From: Aquificaceae bacterium
Lineage (GTDB): Bacteria; Aquificota; Aquificia; Aquificales; Aquificaceae
Direction of reading: 5' to 3'
DNA: 7,576 nucleotides
Assembly (NCBI GenBank): GCA_025057245.1
Contig: JANWYC010000044.1
Coordinates: 1-7,576, forward strand
In this document: piece by piece, positions 6,205 to 7,576 of the stretch
How the letters are laid out: each line of letters begins with the position of its first letter
Numbering within the stretch: position 1 is the first letter of the stretch
Translations under genes and position numbers: made by a program
The notes under the pieces: model-generated
Seen by the model: the letters and a program-made list of their open reading frames with translations, nothing else
What the model was told of the DNA's origin: nothing
Database searches by the model: none

Positions 6205-7576
6205 TCAATCCAGCTTACCTAAGAAAGCCAGAAGGGCGGTTATGGTGGCGGGCGTTATACCGTCTATCCTGCTTGCTTGTCCCACTGTCAAAGGTCTGAG
6301 CTTTTTGAGCTTTTCCCTTGCTTCTATGGTAAGCCCGGGCACTCTATCGTAATCCATGTCTGGAGGAAGGCTTATGCTCTCCAGCTTCTTTATCCTCTCG
6401 TTTAACTTCTGCTCCCTTTCTGCATAGGGCTCGTATTTGAGGATGATTTCTACCTGCTCTCTTACGTAAGGGTGTGCTGGCACTTCAAAGCCAAGCTCCG
6501 CAAGGTTGTCTATTGAGTAATCGGAGGTAAAGAGCTGAGAAGGTGTGTAGCTCTTCGTCTCCGCACCAACCGCTACCGCCACTCTTTGAGATTTGTAGAG
6601 TTCAACCCATTTTTTAACCTGCCTTTCCAGTTCCACCACCAGCTTATACTGTTCCTCGCTCAAAAGCCCTAACTGGTATCCCAGTTTAGAAAGCCTCAGT
6701 ATGGCGTTATCCTGACGCAGTTGAAGCCTGTATTCAGACCTGGATGTAAAAAGCCTGTAGGGTTCAGAAACACCCTTTGTTACCAAGTCATCCACCATTA
6801 TACCTATGTAGCTTTCGTCCCTTCTGAGGTATATGGGTTCTTTACCCATGGCTCTGAGAGCTGCGTTTATACCCGCAAGTATGCCTTGACCCGCAGCCTC
6901 TTCGTAGCCCGTGGTTCCGTTAAGATTTCCTGCGTGAAAAAGACCTTTTATCTTTTTGGTCTCAAGCGTCGGATAAAGTTCTGTAGGCGGAACCATGTCG
7001 TATTCTATGGCATAGGCAGGGCGTATAAGCTCCACCTTTTCAAGTCCAGGTATGCTTCTGTAGAGCTCCCATTGAACTTCCTCGGGCAGGGATGTGGAAA
7101 GACCGTTGGGATACACCTCCACAGTGTCCCATCCTTCTGGCTCGAGGAAGACCGTATGCCTTTCCTTGTCTGAGAACTTGACCACTTTGTCTTCTATGGA
7201 AGGGCAGTATCTGGGACCTACGCCTTTTATAAGACCACCGTAGAGAGCGGTTCTATGCAGGTTTTCTCTGATAATCTGGTGAGTTTTCGGCGTGGTGTAG
7301 GTTATCCAGCATAGAGCTTGCTCCTTACCACTTTCAAACCAGTAAGTGCCTTCTGGCTCTGTCCAAAAAGAAAACTTGGGTGGTGGGTCATCACCCGGTG
7401 CTGGTTCAAGAGCGGAGTAGTCTATGGTTCTTCCGTCAAGCCTTGCGGGCGTACCAGTTTTAAACCTCCAAAGAGGGAATTGGTGCCTCTTGTAAAACTC
7501 CGCAAGACCAGTGGAAGGAGGTTCCCACGCTCTTCCTGCGGGAAAGGTTCTGTCGCCTATGTATATGACACCGTTA
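6205..7576 (-). CDS. mnmG: tRNA uridine-5-carboxymethylaminomethyl modification enzyme MnmG/GidA (5' partial)
   Basis: MnmG is the FAD-dependent partner of MnmE; together they install the carboxymethylaminomethyl or aminomethyl group on U34 of certain tRNAs in the cytoplasm. The minus-strand frame is open from 7575 to the stop at 6205-6207, giving 456 residues. I recall the Aquifex enzyme as about 617, so roughly 160 N-terminal residues, including the FAD GxGxxG motif, lie beyond the window. Visible blocks, counted from 7575, are FKTGTPARLDGRTIDYS (38-54), GVGPRYCPSIEDK (118-130, with the conserved Cys C124 at codon 7204-7206), RPAYAIEYD (185-193) and AGNLNGTTGYEEAAGQG (215-231). A C-terminal helical domain ends with TVGQASRIDGITPA and GKLD. 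A short insert with TEPEGTYWF (72-80) is absent from E. coli MnmG but present in the Aquifex enzyme as I remember it. The gene converges on the nuoEF unit, so it is separately transcribed. Confidence 0.97.
   Translation of the reverse strand, partial: NGVIYIGDRTFPAGRAWEPPSTGLAEFYKRHQFPLWRFKTGTPARLDGRTIDYSALEPAPGDDPPPKFSFWTEPEGTYWFESGKEQALCWITYTTPKTHQIIRENLHRTALYGGLIKGVGPRYCPSIEDKVVKFSDKERHTVFLEPEGWDTVEVYPNGLSTSLPEEVQWELYRSIPGLEKVELIRPAYAIEYDMVPPTELYPTLETKKIKGLFHAGNLNGTTGYEEAAGQGILAGINAALRAMGKEPIYLRRDESYIGIMVDDLVTKGVSEPYRLFTSRSEYRLQLRQDNAILRLSKLGYQLGLLSEEQYKLVVELERQVKKWVELYKSQRVAVAVGAETKSYTPSQLFTSDYSIDNLAELGFEVPAHPYVREQVEIILKYEPYAEREQKLNERIKKLESISLPPDMDYDRVPGLTIEAREKLKKLRPLTVGQASRIDGITPATITALLAFLGKLD

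Noticed and set aside
6721..7173. 150-residue open frame on the plus strand inside mnmG
   Set aside because: It lies opposite highly conserved MnmG coding sequence, and its translation is not like any family I know.
6205..7185. mnmG as a complete 326-residue gene starting at GTG 7185
   Set aside because: The frame stays open to 7575 and encodes conserved MnmG sequence (GVGPRYCPSIEDK, KTGTPARLDG) upstream of that GTG, so the gene is simply cut by the window edge.
1..7576. Mobile element, CRISPR array, tRNA or defence system
   Set aside because: Nearly every base is in a recognised housekeeping gene. There are no terminal repeats, transposase-like frames, spaced direct repeats or cloverleaf-like stretches that I can see.

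Overview
The window looks like ordinary chromosome from a member of the Aquificaceae, the Aquifex/Hydrogenobacter/Thermocrinis group. Three things point there. NuoF and MnmG closely match, as I remember them, the Aquifex aeolicus proteins, and NuoF has the same start and length. Isoleucine is coded mostly by ATA and arginine mostly by AGG/AGA, as in many thermophiles. The genes are very tightly packed, with overlapping starts and stops. The genus cannot be fixed from the sequence alone.

Layout. Positions 1-1666 hold the end of clpP and a complete clpX, the peptidase and the unfoldase of the ClpXP protease, one base apart. A 35-base gap (1667-1701) holds a possible extended -10 promoter and a strong ribosome binding site. 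Positions 1702-6152 hold six plus-strand genes with no usable gap between them: a periplasmic Skp/OmpH-like chaperone, lpxD (lipid A synthesis), mqnD (futalosine pathway for menaquinone-type quinones), nuoE and nuoF (NADH-oxidising module of complex I), and a small four-helix membrane protein of DUF2231 type. A 52-base gap (6153-6204) with an imperfect hairpin separates these from mnmG (tRNA wobble-uridine modification). mnmG lies on the minus strand, converges on the other genes, and runs off the right edge, so its N-terminal FAD-binding part is missing. There is no stretch over 300 bases without a gene.

How the genes relate. skp-lpxD is the widely conserved outer-membrane and LPS pair. mqnD-nuoE-nuoF joins synthesis of the quinone electron acceptor to the electron input module of the enzyme that reduces that quinone. 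nuoG, which often follows nuoF, is not here; the DUF2231 membrane protein occupies that place. The overlaps (ATGA at two junctions, 23- and 26-base overlaps at two others) suggest one co-transcribed, translationally coupled unit.

I found no mobile element, CRISPR array, RNA gene or clearly new system. The points most worth checking are the quinone/complex I gene coupling, the uncharacterised membrane protein behind nuoF, and a cysteine pair in the Skp-like protein.
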